Below, one piece after another: positions 9,257-19,409 of a DNA stretch of 64,000 bases. The notes under the pieces were generated by a model, which searched no databases, was not told the DNA's origin, and was given only the letters and a program-made list of their open reading frames with translations. Source of the DNA: Sphingobacteriales bacterium (GTDB lineage Bacteria; Bacteroidota; Bacteroidia; Chitinophagales; Chitinophagaceae); contig RXJG01000004.1 in NCBI GenBank assembly GCA_003963365.1, positions 223,959 through 287,958 on the forward strand. Reading direction: 5' to 3'. Each line of letters begins with the position of its first letter. Position 1 is the stretch's first letter. The translations under genes were made by a program, and so were the position numbers.

Positions 9257-10360
9257 ATGAACAGAATTATTTTTTCACTGAGCCTTGTAATTACCATTAG
9301 CATAGTGAATTCCTGTAAAGAAAAACAAATTGCTAAAAAAGAAAAAAAACAGTTTTGCCTGAGTGATACCATGCAACATATGGTACAAACAGACAGTGTT
9401 GCTATGTGTCCGATTGAGAATGAACTGCACTTATCAGGGGAAGTAGCTTTTAATGAAAACACAGTAATTAAAGTTTTTCCTAATGCCAGTGGACAGGTGC
9501 TGGAAGTAAAAGTTTCTTTGGGAGATAAAGTTAGCAAAGGACAAGTGTTAGCTCAAATAAAAAGTGCTGATGTTGCCGGTAACTATGCTGACTTAACCAG
9601 CGCTGAAGCTGATGTAAAAATTACAAAGAGAGCGATGGATAATGCTGCGTCATTGTACAAAAACGGAATCAGCAGTCAGCGGGAATATGAAGAAGCAAAA
9701 CAGAATTATGAAAAAGCACTGGCGATGAGCGAAAAAATTAATTCACTCATTTCAATAAATGGAGGAGGACATACAAAGGCGGGTGGGGTTTATACTATTG
9801 TAGCCCCTGCCAATGGTTATGTGGTGGAAAAGAAAGTAAACAGCGGCAACTTTATTCGCCAGGATATGAGTGATAATATGTTTACAATTTCTGATTTGAA
9901 AGATGTATGGGTATGGGCTAATGTTTTTGAAGCGGATATTGCTAAAGTAAAAGAAGGTAACCAGGTTAAAGTTTCTACATTGGCTTACCCGGATAAAATT
10001 TACAATGGTACAATAGATAAAATAAGCCAGGTACTTGACCCGGTAAATAAAGTATTAAAAGTAAAAATCAGATTGAATAATCCCGATTTTCTTTTAAAAC
10101 CAGAAATGTTCACCAACATTACTGTAACAAATACAGAAGGAAAACCGGCTATTTGTATTCCCTCAGCAGCCGTAATTGAAGAAAATGGAAAAAGTTTCGT
10201 GGTGGCTTATAATAGTAATTGTGATCTGAAAGTTTTACCAATTACTATCATAAAAGTTGTAGGAGGAAAAACATATATCAATGATGGTATACAACCCGGA
10301 CAAAAACTCATCACCAAATATGCATTGATGATCTTCAATCAGTTTATACAAAATCAATAA
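9257..10360 (+). CDS. RND periplasmic adaptor, CzcB/CusB-type lipoprotein
   Basis: 367 residues with a lipoprotein signal (lipobox VNSC). A split lipoyl/barrel-sandwich domain (VFPNASGQVLEVKVSLGDKV and IVAPANGYVVEKKVNSG) flanks an alpha-helical hairpin. A beta-barrel (VWVWANVFEADIAKVKEG) and a membrane-proximal domain follow. The N-terminal segment has scattered Cys and Met (CLSDTMQHM, AMCPIE) that could bind metal in the manner of CusB; this is inference. It links the inner-membrane pump to the outer-membrane channel. Confidence 0.88.
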   Translation: MNRIIFSLSLVITISIVNSCKEKQIAKKEKKQFCLSDTMQHMVQTDSVAMCPIENELHLSGEVAFNENTVIKVFPNASGQVLEVKVSLGDKVSKGQVLAQIKSADVAGNYADLTSAEADVKITKRAMDNAASLYKNGISSQREYEEAKQNYEKALAMSEKINSLISINGGGHTKAGGVYTIVAPANGYVVEKKVNSGNFIRQDMSDNMFTISDLKDVWVWANVFEADIAKVKEGNQVKVSTLAYPDKIYNGTIDKISQVLDPVNKVLKVKIRLNNPDFLLKPEMFTNITVTNTEGKPAICIPSAAVIEENGKSFVVAYNSNCDLKVLPITIIKVVGGKTYINDGIQPGQKLITKYALMIFNQFIQNQ

Positions 10361-10397
10361 TTGCTGACACTGAAGCAGTATATAGTAAAACAAAGTT

Positions 10398-13300
10398 ATG
10401 GTAAGACTAATTAAACAAATCATACATTTCTCTCTTCGTCACCGGTATTTTGTTTTCTTTTTAACGGCGATTATTGCTGTTATTGGATTTTTTAGTTTCC
10501 AAAAAACCCCCATTGAAACGTTTCCGGATGTTACCAATACACAGATCATCATTATCACACAATGGCCGGGCCGCAGTGCTGAAGAAATGGAAAAATTTGT
10601 TTCAATTCCATTAGAGATAGCACTCAATTCGGTGCAAAAGAAAATAAACCTCCGTACTACATCTTCTTTTGGTCTTTCTTATATCCGGTTGATTTTTGAA
10701 GATGATGTGGATGATGCATTTGCACGGCAACAGGTAATGAGTCGTATTGGTAATGTGGATTTGCCTGAAGGAATTAAAGCGGAAGTAGAACCGCCCTATG
10801 GACCTACCGGGGAAATTTACCGGTACACGTTAAGAAGTAAAACAAAATCTATTCGTGAATTAAACACCATTCAGCAATGGGTATTGGACAGGCAGTTTAA
10901 ATCTGTACCTGGCGTAGCAGATGTAAATAGTTTCGGTGGAGAAGAGCTGAGCTATGAGATTAGTGTAAATCCTAATTATCTCGCAAAGTATGGGTTAACT
11001 TCCCTGGATGTATATAACGCAGTAGCTAAAAGTAATGTGAATGTAGGCGGAGATGTGATTGAAAGAAATGGACAGGCTTATGTAGTACGGGGAATTGGTT
11101 TATTGAATAATGTACAGGAAATAGAAAATGTTATTGTAACCAAAATTAATAAAGTACCCATACTGGTGAAGAATGTGGCAGAGGTGAAAGAAGCAGGGAA
11201 ACCAAGACTTGGACAAGTGTCAAAAGACAAAGAAGAAGATGTGATTGAAGGAATTGTAGTGATGCGTAAAGGAGAGAATCCAACAGAAGTACTGAACCGT
11301 ATTCACCAGAAAGTTGATCAGCTCAATAATAAAATCTTACCAAAGGATGTAAAGATTGATACCTTTTATGATCGTACAGTGCTGATGGATTATGCCACGC
11401 ATACTGTAATGGATAATTTGATTGAAGGTATTATACTGGTAACCGTAATTGTTATGCTGTTTATGGCTGACTGGAGAACAACGGTTACAGTAAGTATTAT
11501 TATTCCCCTGGCTTTATTATTTGCTTTTATTTGTATGCGGTTAAAAGGAATGTCAGCCAACCTGCTTTCCTTAGGGGCAGTTGACTTTGGTATCATCATC
11601 GACGGGGCCGTGGTAATGGTAGAAGGATTGTTTGTGGCATTGGACCATCGTGCCAGAGAAGTTGGGATGGAGAAATTTAATAAATTGGCTAAACTTGGTT
11701 TGTTTAAACAGGTAGGAACGGAAATGGGTAAAGCCATCTTCTTCTCAAAACTCATTATCATTACCTGTTTGATTCCCATCTTCGCATTTCAAAAGGTGGA
11801 AGGAAAAATGTTTTCACCATTAGCATATACTTTAGGTTTTGCGTTGTTGGGCGCATTGATCTTTACCCTTACATTAGTTCCTGCTTTATCCAGTGTTTTA
11901 TTAAAAAGAAATGTAAGAGAGAAACATAATCCCGTTGTAAAATTTTTTGAGAAAGGCATTCATTCACTTTTTTCTAAAACGTATAAATATCCAAAAACGA
12001 GTTTATTAGTGGCCATAAGTATAATGACTGTTACCTTTTTCTCGGCAAAACTTTTGGGATCAGAATTTTTACCCGAACTCGATGAAGGAGCATTATGGGT
12101 TAAATCGCAATTGCCCATGAGTGCTTCGCTTACTGAATCAAGAGAAATATCTGATAAGATGACAGAAGCTATCCGTCATTTTCCGGAAGTAAAACATACG
12201 CTGGCGCAAATTGGGCGAACCAATGACGGAACAGATCCCAAAGGATTCTTTAACGTGGAGATAGCCGTGGACCTGAAACCAAAAGACGAATGGAGAAAAG
12301 GAGTAACTACGGATATACTGATTGATTCTATTGATCAGCAGTTAAAGAAGTTACCGGGTTTGATCTTAAACTATTCTCAACCCATCCGCGATAATGTAGA
12401 AGAAGCCGTAGCAGGTGTACCGGCTTCTTTAGCAGTAAAAATATTTGGCCCCGAGTTTATAACATTAGATACATTGGCCAACCGGGTGCAAAAAGTTTTA
12501 TCTGGTGTTGCCGGTATTGAAGACCTTGGTATATTAAGAAATCTTGGTCAGCCGGAGTTCAGGATAGAACTGGATCAGCAGAAGATGGCTTTGTATGGAG
12601 TTAGTACTGCGGATGCACAGGCGGTAATTGAAATGGCCATTGGTGGTAAAGCTGCTACCCAGTTATATGAAAACGAAAGAAAGTTTGATATTCGTATCCG
12701 CTATCAAAAAGATTTCCGTAATACAGAGGAGAAAATTGAAAGGTTAATGGTGCCAACACAAGACGGAGTTAAAATCCCCATTAAAGAAATTGGAACGATC
12801 CGTACATTAACAGGCCCGGCCTTTGTGTACCGTGATAATAATGAAAGATATATACCGGTAAAGTTTTCTATTCGTGGAAGAGATTTAGGAAGCACTATTA
12901 AAGAAGCACAGCAAAAAGTAGATGAAGTGGTAAATCTTCCGGCCGGTTATTCTATGACATGGAATGGTGAATTTGAAAACCAGCAAAGAGCTACTAAAAC
13001 ATTATCACAGGTAGTGCCTTTATGTTTGCTGGGTATCTTCCTGATATTATTTATCACTTTTGGTAATGTAAAAGATGCGGTGCTTACCATACTTAATGTA
13101 CCCTTTGCATTAATTGGAGGTATCCTTGCGTTGCATATTACTGGTATGAACTTTAGTATATCTGCGGGTATTGGTTTCATTGCCTTGTTTGGTATTTGTA
13201 TTCAGAATGGTGTGATCTTAATATCTGTATTCAGAAAAAACCTGGATGCAAAAATGCATTTGCACGAGGCAATTGAACAAGGGGTATTATCCAGGGTAAG

Positions 13301-13553
13301 ACCAGTAGTGATGACCGCTTTAATGGCAGCTATTGGTTTGTTTCCTGCTGCTGTTTCACACGGTGTGGGGTCAGAAGCACAAAAGCCATTGGCCATTGTA
13401 GTGATAGGCGGATTAATTACTTCTACGATACTAACCTTACTTATTTTACCCATCATTTATTCCTTGGAACACCGCTTTATGCGTAGTGCAAGGGGCAGAA
13501 AGATATTAGGTAAATTCGGTTTAGTGAGTAAATCGGGCAGAAGCGGCGTATAA
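10398..13553 (+). CDS. czcA: CzcA-family heavy-metal RND efflux pump (first copy)
   Basis: 1051 residues, the usual HME-RND length, with 12 membrane helices and two large periplasmic loops. The proton-relay helix reads DFGIIIDGAVVMVEG. The DFGxxxDGA pattern is that of divalent-cation pumps (CzcA/CnrA type, Co/Zn/Cd/Ni) and differs from the CusA pattern for Cu(I)/Ag(I). GSEFLPELDEG and AGIGFIALFGICIQNGV are further family signatures. The pump takes metal from periplasm or cytosol into the tripartite channel, driven by protons. It starts 37 bp after the adaptor. A closely similar paralogue is encoded convergently at 15079-18255. Confidence 0.9.
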   Translation: MVRLIKQIIHFSLRHRYFVFFLTAIIAVIGFFSFQKTPIETFPDVTNTQIIIITQWPGRSAEEMEKFVSIPLEIALNSVQKKINLRTTSSFGLSYIRLIFEDDVDDAFARQQVMSRIGNVDLPEGIKAEVEPPYGPTGEIYRYTLRSKTKSIRELNTIQQWVLDRQFKSVPGVADVNSFGGEELSYEISVNPNYLAKYGLTSLDVYNAVAKSNVNVGGDVIERNGQAYVVRGIGLLNNVQEIENVIVTKINKVPILVKNVAEVKEAGKPRLGQVSKDKEEDVIEGIVVMRKGENPTEVLNRIHQKVDQLNNKILPKDVKIDTFYDRTVLMDYATHTVMDNLIEGIILVTVIVMLFMADWRTTVTVSIIIPLALLFAFICMRLKGMSANLLSLGAVDFGIIIDGAVVMVEGLFVALDHRAREVGMEKFNKLAKLGLFKQVGTEMGKAIFFSKLIIITCLIPIFAFQKVEGKMFSPLAYTLGFALLGALIFTLTLVPALSSVLLKRNVREKHNPVVKFFEKGIHSLFSKTYKYPKTSLLVAISIMTVTFFSAKLLGSEFLPELDEGALWVKSQLPMSASLTESREISDKMTEAIRHFPEVKHTLAQIGRTNDGTDPKGFFNVEIAVDLKPKDEWRKGVTTDILIDSIDQQLKKLPGLILNYSQPIRDNVEEAVAGVPASLAVKIFGPEFITLDTLANRVQKVLSGVAGIEDLGILRNLGQPEFRIELDQQKMALYGVSTADAQAVIEMAIGGKAATQLYENERKFDIRIRYQKDFRNTEEKIERLMVPTQDGVKIPIKEIGTIRTLTGPAFVYRDNNERYIPVKFSIRGRDLGSTIKEAQQKVDEVVNLPAGYSMTWNGEFENQQRATKTLSQVVPLCLLGIFLILFITFGNVKDAVLTILNVPFALIGGILALHITGMNFSISAGIGFIALFGICIQNGVILISVFRKNLDAKMHLHEAIEQGVLSRVRPVVMTALMAAIGLFPAAVSHGVGSEAQKPLAIVVIGGLITSTILTLLILPIIYSLEHRFMRSARGRKILGKFGLVSKSGRSGV

Positions 13554-13583
13554 TATTTACGGTTAATTATTTTTTAATTTAAT

Positions 13584-14025
13584 TAAAGAGAAATTATCTG
13601 GGGAAGACGTTTTGTTTATTTGTTCTCACGGTAATATTTTGCTGTAATGTTTTTGCGCAGGCAAAAATAGATATGGTAAATATGCTTCATGGGCTTTTAC
13701 AGAAATTGACAGGAGCTTTAACTTTGGTTTTTCACTTAAGGGATCTAAATGGTATGGAAAAAAAGACGTGTTAGGTATAGCGACTGTATGGAATGATATT
13801 TCACCACTACATAAAACGTTTCTCCAAAACGGTGGATATGGTTTTATTATAGGCGATGGAAAGCTCAATAAAGGCCTGGAAAATATTTTTGAAACGTATT
13901 ACGCTGCCTCCGTTACTTCCAATTTTTTCCTTTCTTTCGATTATCAATTAATCATTAATCCCGGTTATAACCGGGACAGGGGACCGGCCAGTGTTTTTGG
14001 TGTTCGGGCACATATTGAATGGTAA
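13584..14025 (+). pseudogene. Remnant of an OprB-type carbohydrate porin
   Basis: The frame ending at 14025 encodes about 115 residues typical of the end of OprB-family porins: ASWAFTEIDRSFNFGFSLKG, GGYGFIIGDGKLN, ETYYA, SFDYQLIINPGYNRDRGP and a final Val-Arg-Ala-His-Ile-Glu-Trp. It has no start: an in-frame TAA lies at about 13645. In another frame, about 13600-13665 encodes what looks like a signal peptide ending FAQA. The simplest reading is a porin gene that lost its middle (~300 codons) by internal deletion with a frame change. OprB-like porins often accompany czc operons in this phylum, which fits its position. Confidence 0.65.
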
Positions 14026-14039
14026 TGTGTTTAATCATT

Positions 14040-14966
14040 TTAAAAATAAAAAGGTATAAATTTTTTTTGCTTTTTCAGTGAATCCCATTCATAAACACAA
14101 GCCGGAAGTTTTATGGTGCGGTTTATTTTTAATAAACTGCGGGTAAATTCAGTAAGATTATTTATTCTGAAAAGATCTGTATCTAATCCTAAATAATATT
14201 GGTGGTAACGCTCAAACGACGGCAATTTATTTCCATTATTGAAAGTTGGATTAAACCGGGCCCCGGTCATACCCTCAGCTCCATAGCCGGCAGTAACATT
14301 AAGCCATTTGGGAACGTTGTAAGATGCCGGTAAAAAGGAAGCAATGTTAAATGAAAGCCAGTAGGTCTGACCATTATAATCTTTCAGCATTTGTTGCCAT
14401 ATATTTTTTCCTAACTCGTCACTATTATACCGGGGAAAAATTGTTTTGTGAAAAGAATATTTTAATTCAATCCGTTGTTCATGCCATGCCCATTGCTGTA
14501 ATTGAAACAGCAAACAACCACTTATATTGGCAACCATGTCGCCTTTGGAAAACCCCCACTTTGCAGAATGACCATCCATTAACTCAATCATCGTCATAAA
14601 ACATAGTGCCGTTAATGAACCGGTTAGCGCTGCGGTACCGGGCCGCATACCAGTCCAGCGCATTATATCGTTTTGAACAGCGGCAATATTATAAGCAGTG
14701 GTAGCATGTCCGGCTTTGTCCATTCCAAGCCATTCGCTGTTGTCATTAAAGAAATGAAACCGGCTATGTGGGAATTTTTTATACCATAAATAGTTTAATC
14801 CAAGCGTAATGGCCAGCCCGGTAATAGTTTCTGTAATCAATACCCCGGTGAAACGATCCCGGTGGAATACCGGCGGATTACTGGTTGTGTTATTTTGTGT
14901 GTAACCATGTGTTACCTGTACCAAAAAAGTAAAGGTGAGTATTAATTTATTTTTTATTAAAGGCAT
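14040..14966 (-). CDS. DUF2279 (YfiM-like) exported protein
   Basis: 308 residues with an N-terminal signal peptide. The DUF2279 region has the DKAGHATTAYN and FSKGDMVANISGC segments and several hydrophobic helices, matching Bacteroidota DUF2279 proteins annotated only as predicted periplasmic or membrane proteins. The function is unknown. It lies downstream of the second czcA in the same direction, but a strong hairpin at 15034-15067 separates them, so it is probably transcribed on its own. Confidence 0.6.
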   Translation of the reverse strand: MPLIKNKLILTFTFLVQVTHGYTQNNTTSNPPVFHRDRFTGVLITETITGLAITLGLNYLWYKKFPHSRFHFFNDNSEWLGMDKAGHATTAYNIAAVQNDIMRWTGMRPGTAALTGSLTALCFMTMIELMDGHSAKWGFSKGDMVANISGCLLFQLQQWAWHEQRIELKYSFHKTIFPRYNSDELGKNIWQQMLKDYNGQTYWLSFNIASFLPASYNVPKWLNVTAGYGAEGMTGARFNPTFNNGNKLPSFERYHQYYLGLDTDLFRINNLTEFTRSLLKINRTIKLPACVYEWDSLKKQKKFIPFYF

Positions 14967-15030
14967 TCAAAAAGTATTTACAGACTGAATGATATTAATC
15001 CGCCAAAGTTTAGTTTAAACAATAGGTACC

Positions 15031-15067
15031 AAAAAATGGCCCGTACTTATTTATATACAGGCCATTT
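15031..15067 (-). terminator. Rho-independent terminator after the second czcA
   Basis: An 8-bp perfect stem (15034-15041 with 15060-15067, AAATGGCC/GGCCATTT), an 18-nt AT-rich loop and, on the minus strand, a run of six T at 15036-15031 just past the czcA stop. Confidence 0.7.
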
Positions 15068-15078
15068 AGCGATACTGT

Positions 15079-18000
15079 TTAAATTCCTGTATCTATTTCG
15101 GCCTGGTGCTTGGTATCCACTTTTCGATAAGCCCATCCAAATATTAATGGAAAAACCCATAGAGAAAATAACATGGCGCATAGTATACCACCTATTACCA
15201 CCCTTGCCAGGGGGCGGGAACTTTCAGATCCTATACCATGTGATACTGCGGCTGGGAGCAAACCGATGGCAGCCATTAACGCCGTCATCATTACTGGACG
15301 TATACGGGAATTTACCCCCAATTTTATTGCACTGTAAAGAAAACTAGGTTGTCCCTTTATCTTGTCAAGGTTTTGTTTGAATACAGTTATCAACAAAACC
15401 CCATCCTGTATACAAATACCAAATAAAGCAATAAAGCCAATACCGGCAGAGATGCTGAAGTTGGTGCCAGTTAAATGAAGTGCTATAATACCACCCACAA
15501 TGGCAAAGGGTACATTTAAAAAGACCAGCGCTGCATCTTTCAGGTTACCAAACATGGTGAATAACAACAGGAATATCAGCAACAAACTGATAGGCACCAC
15601 CTGTGCCAGCCTTTTTTGGGCCCGTTGCTGATTTTCAAAATCTCCCTGCCATGCCATAGTATAACCTCTTTTTAACTGTACAGCCTTGCTTACTTTTTCC
15701 TGCGCTTCAGCAATAGTACTTCCCATATCTCTGTCACGGACAGAGAATTTCACTGCCGAATACCGTTCGTTCTCATCCCTGAAAATAAGACAAGGTCCTG
15801 TTTTCGGACGTATCGTAGCAATTTCTTTGATGGGAACTTTACTTCCTGATTGGGTTGGTACCAGCAGGTTACCGATATCTTCAGGTGTTTTCCTGAATTC
15901 TTCGGGCATACGTATACGTATGCCAAATGTTTTGATCCCTTCATATAAAGTGGAAGCAGTAAAACCACCAATAGCCATGGCTATAACGGCATTGGCATCA
16001 GCTGTGGCCACTCCGTAAATAGCCATCTTTTGCTGGTTAAGGTCAATATCTAATTCCGGTTGCCCGATGTTGTGAATGACTCCCAGATCCTCTATTCCTC
16101 TCACATTCCGCAGCACATTGTAAACCTCATCAATCTTGCCTTCCATATAATTGAGCGAATCGCCGTACACTTTTACGCAAATGGAACCTTTTACACCAGA
16201 AACAGCTTCTTCCACATTATCCATGATCGGCTGTGAAAAATTGAGGTTAACACCCGGCAAAGTCGAAAGTTTGGCATTCATTTGGTCTACCAGTTCCTCT
16301 TTTGAAATTTTAGGTTGCCAGTCCGATTCCGGGTAAAGCATGATTGAAAATTCATTATTATAAAATCCCGCAACGTCCGTTCCGTCATCGGGCCGGCCTG
16401 TTTGCGAAACCGCATACTTCACCTGCGGGAAATCCATCAGTATCTTTCTAACGGTTGTGGATATCTCTACCGACTTGTCAAGCGATATACTGTAGGGAGT
16501 TTGTACTCTTAACCAGATCGAACCTTCGTCTAACTCGGGAAGGAATTCAGAACCAAGATATTTAAACGAGTAGAGCCCTACTACCATGATGATCATGGAT
16601 AGTAACACTACAATTCTTTTATTTTTCCAGGCGCGGGTAAAACCATTAAGCATAAAACCTGTAAAATGATGCACAAAAGGATTATGTTTTTCATGCACAT
16701 TTTTATTGAGCAACATGCTGATAAGTACGGGTACCAGTGTAAGCGTGGTAATAAGAGCACCCAGCAGCGCAAAACCAAGCGTATAGGCCAACGGGGAAAA
16801 CATTTTACCCTCAACTTTCTGGAAAGCAAAAATGGGTAGTAACCCCGTTATGATAATTACCTTGGCAAAAAAGATAGCTTTCCCTAATTGAGCGCCGTTC
16901 TTTTTAATCAATCCCCATTTGGCCAGTTTATTAAATCGTTCCATCCCCGCCTCCATCGCCGTATGATCAAGTATTACAAACATGCCCTCTACCATTACCA
17001 CGGCACCATCTATAATAATACCAAAATCCACCGCTCCCAGCGAAAGCAGGTTAGCCGACATCCCCATCAGGTGAAGACAAATAAATGCAAACAACAAGGC
17101 CATTGGTATTATGATAGATACAATAAGGGTCGTACGCCAGTTGAACATAAACAGCGAGACCAGCAATGTTACAAGCAGAATACCCTCTATCAGGTTATGC
17201 AGTACCGTGTGAGTAGCATATTCGATCAGGTCAGACCGGTCATAATACGGTATAATCTTCGTATCAGCCGGTAAAATGGAATTATTAAGCTTATCTATTT
17301 TTGCTTTTACCGCTTTTACTACTTCCGAAGGATTTCCCCCCTTCCGCATTATCACAATAGCTTCCACCACATCCTTTTCATCCATTATTTTTCTTTTACC
17401 TGAAGCAGAATCAAGTGAAGCGCCAGACCTGGCAACCCAGCCTAATCTCGGTACATTGGATATTTCAACAGTAGCTACATCCTTTACCAGTAATGGAACA
17501 CCATTGATATTTTGAATAACGATATTTTTTATCTCCTCAATATCATTCAGCAAACCGAGCCCTCTTACCACATAAGCCTGGTTGTTTTGTATGATCATAT
17601 CTCCACCGATATTGATATTCGTTTTTTGCACAGCAGTAAAAACATCCAGCGGGGTAATATTAAGAGTAGTGAGCTTTTCCGGGTTTACTTTTATTTCATA
17701 GGTTTTGGTTTTGCCGCCAAAGCTTACCACATCTCCCACGCCGGGAACCGCTCTTAACTGGCGGTCTATTACCCAGTCCTGCATGGTCTTCAGCTCCCTT
17801 ACATCTCTTATGTCACTGCGAATGGAATAACGAAATATTTCCCCGGTAGGGCCGGTAGGTGGCTGAACAGAGGGCTGTATTCCCGCCGGCAGGTTAGCAT
17901 TGCCCAGCAGGTTCATTACCTGTTGCCTGGCCTGCGGGTCTTTTACTTCATCATCAAATATCAGCTTAACGTAAGAAAGACCAAAGATGGAGGTAGACCG

Positions 18001-18255
18001 GAGACTGATCTTTTGTTGCACCGGGTTCATGGCAATTTCTATCGGGATCGTTACAAATTTCTCTACTTCTTCCGCACTTCGTCCCGGCCATTGCGTGATA
18101 ATGCTGATTTCAGTATTTGTTACATCAGGGAAGGCTTCAATCGGCATATTCCGGAAAGTGAAAATGCCGACAATAATAAGGAGCGCCGATGCAAAAAGAA
18201 TGAAATATTTATTTTTAAGAGAAAAGCCAATTATATTTCTCAGTACCTTAATCAT
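15079..18255 (-). CDS. czcA: CzcA-family heavy-metal RND efflux pump (second copy)
   Basis: 1058 residues with the same architecture as the first copy: 12 membrane helices, the proton-relay helix DFGIIIDGAVVMVEG, GSEFLPELDEGSIW and AGIGFIALFGICIQDGV. The Asp in CIQDGV replaces Asn in the first copy, and the docking-loop region around GASLDSASGKRKIMDEKD carries an insertion the first copy lacks. These differences suggest specialization on different metals or partners rather than a recent duplication. It is the last gene of the minus-strand operon, 31 bp after its adaptor. Confidence 0.9.
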   Translation of the reverse strand: MIKVLRNIIGFSLKNKYFILFASALLIIVGIFTFRNMPIEAFPDVTNTEISIITQWPGRSAEEVEKFVTIPIEIAMNPVQQKISLRSTSIFGLSYVKLIFDDEVKDPQARQQVMNLLGNANLPAGIQPSVQPPTGPTGEIFRYSIRSDIRDVRELKTMQDWVIDRQLRAVPGVGDVVSFGGKTKTYEIKVNPEKLTTLNITPLDVFTAVQKTNINIGGDMIIQNNQAYVVRGLGLLNDIEEIKNIVIQNINGVPLLVKDVATVEISNVPRLGWVARSGASLDSASGKRKIMDEKDVVEAIVIMRKGGNPSEVVKAVKAKIDKLNNSILPADTKIIPYYDRSDLIEYATHTVLHNLIEGILLVTLLVSLFMFNWRTTLIVSIIIPMALLFAFICLHLMGMSANLLSLGAVDFGIIIDGAVVMVEGMFVILDHTAMEAGMERFNKLAKWGLIKKNGAQLGKAIFFAKVIIITGLLPIFAFQKVEGKMFSPLAYTLGFALLGALITTLTLVPVLISMLLNKNVHEKHNPFVHHFTGFMLNGFTRAWKNKRIVVLLSMIIMVVGLYSFKYLGSEFLPELDEGSIWLRVQTPYSISLDKSVEISTTVRKILMDFPQVKYAVSQTGRPDDGTDVAGFYNNEFSIMLYPESDWQPKISKEELVDQMNAKLSTLPGVNLNFSQPIMDNVEEAVSGVKGSICVKVYGDSLNYMEGKIDEVYNVLRNVRGIEDLGVIHNIGQPELDIDLNQQKMAIYGVATADANAVIAMAIGGFTASTLYEGIKTFGIRIRMPEEFRKTPEDIGNLLVPTQSGSKVPIKEIATIRPKTGPCLIFRDENERYSAVKFSVRDRDMGSTIAEAQEKVSKAVQLKRGYTMAWQGDFENQQRAQKRLAQVVPISLLLIFLLLFTMFGNLKDAALVFLNVPFAIVGGIIALHLTGTNFSISAGIGFIALFGICIQDGVLLITVFKQNLDKIKGQPSFLYSAIKLGVNSRIRPVMMTALMAAIGLLPAAVSHGIGSESSRPLARVVIGGILCAMLFSLWVFPLIFGWAYRKVDTKHQAEIDTGI

Positions 18256-18286
18256 AAATGAGTTTTAACGTGTAAAGCTGGTTGTT

Positions 18287-19390
18287 TTAGTTATTTAACG
18301 CGTCATAAATCAGTATGGCGTCAGACGATATGACCCTGTCACCTTTTTCCACCCCTGAAGCGATATAGGCTTTGTCGCCTAAAGTACTAAGCAACTGAAT
18401 GGGTGTTATGCGCACATCTTCCCTGCTGTTAAAACGAAGTACATAATATTGGCTGTGATCGAAAATCAAAGCTTTGGATGAAACACACAGCGACTGCCCG
18501 TTCTCCTTGTTCGTTACCGTTACACTGGTAAACATCTGCGGCTTCAGGGCGTAATCAGGATTAGGCAGCACTACACGAACCTTCATTACTTTATTGGTAG
18601 GATCAAGTACATTCATGATTTTATCCACCTTCCCGCGGAAAATACGGTTGGGATAAGAAAGCGTAGTAACGGAAACCTCGTTGCCGAGATGCACCTTGCT
18701 TATATTGGACTCGTATACATTAGCCTGTATCCATACATTTTTCAGGTCGGAAATGGTGAAAAGGTTATTGCCGTTGTCCGCACGGATGGCAGTGTTATTA
18801 GTAATATTCTTTTGCACGATAAAACCACTGATAGGGGCTTTAATGATATAGTCACCCTGCGTATTATTACCGTTTATTTTAAGTACCCTTTTTGCCAGTT
18901 CTAGCTGGGCCGTTGCCTGGTCATAATTAGCCTGTGCGGCAGTTACGTCTAACTGTGATGCCAGTCCGCTTTTAAAAAGATCCTGCTGGGCGTCTAATTG
19001 CTTTTTGGTATTGGTAACATTGGTTTCGGCTATTACCAGGTTACTACTGTAAGCGGCCATCTCACTGCTCTTTACCAATGCTAATACCTGTCCGGCCTTA
19101 ACATAGTCTCCCAATTGCACTTTTACATCCTGGATATTTCCACTTACAAGTGGGAAAATATTTACCTGGTTGTCCTGGTTAAAATCAACTGTTCCCGTAA
19201 GGGTAATAGCATCTACCTGGCTGCAATAACTAACGGAGTCAAGGGTGAGCTTTTTCATTAATGTATCTGGAATAACATACTTCTCCCTCCCTTCGGCTTT
19301 TTTAGGATCAGTATTGCATCCTGTTATTATTGAAAGCAGGACCGGGACAAAAGAAATTATTAAATAATTGAATTTGAATATTTGTAGCAT
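18287..19390 (-). CDS. RND periplasmic adaptor lipoprotein (second operon)
   Basis: 367 residues with a lipoprotein signal (lipobox IITGC). The barrel-sandwich halves (IFPLVSGNIQDVKVQLGDYV and IIKAPISGFIVQKNI), an alpha-hairpin and a beta-barrel (VWIQANVYESNISKVHLG) give the CzcB/CusB adaptor order. It is the same length as the adaptor of the first operon but clearly diverged, and it lacks the Cys/Met-rich N-terminus of that protein. It lies 19 bp after the outer-membrane gene. Confidence 0.88.
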   Translation of the reverse strand: MLQIFKFNYLIISFVPVLLSIITGCNTDPKKAEGREKYVIPDTLMKKLTLDSVSYCSQVDAITLTGTVDFNQDNQVNIFPLVSGNIQDVKVQLGDYVKAGQVLALVKSSEMAAYSSNLVIAETNVTNTKKQLDAQQDLFKSGLASQLDVTAAQANYDQATAQLELAKRVLKINGNNTQGDYIIKAPISGFIVQKNITNNTAIRADNGNNLFTISDLKNVWIQANVYESNISKVHLGNEVSVTTLSYPNRIFRGKVDKIMNVLDPTNKVMKVRVVLPNPDYALKPQMFTSVTVTNKENGQSLCVSSKALIFDHSQYYVLRFNSREDVRITPIQLLSTLGDKAYIASGVEKGDRVISSDAILIYDALNN

Positions 19391-19409
19391 TGGGTGAATT
19401 AATTTATGG

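Noticed and set aside
10398..18255. CusA-type copper/silver pumps
   Set aside because: Both pumps carry the DFGxxxDGA relay helix of divalent-metal CzcA-type pumps, not the CusA pattern, so Cus names were avoided.
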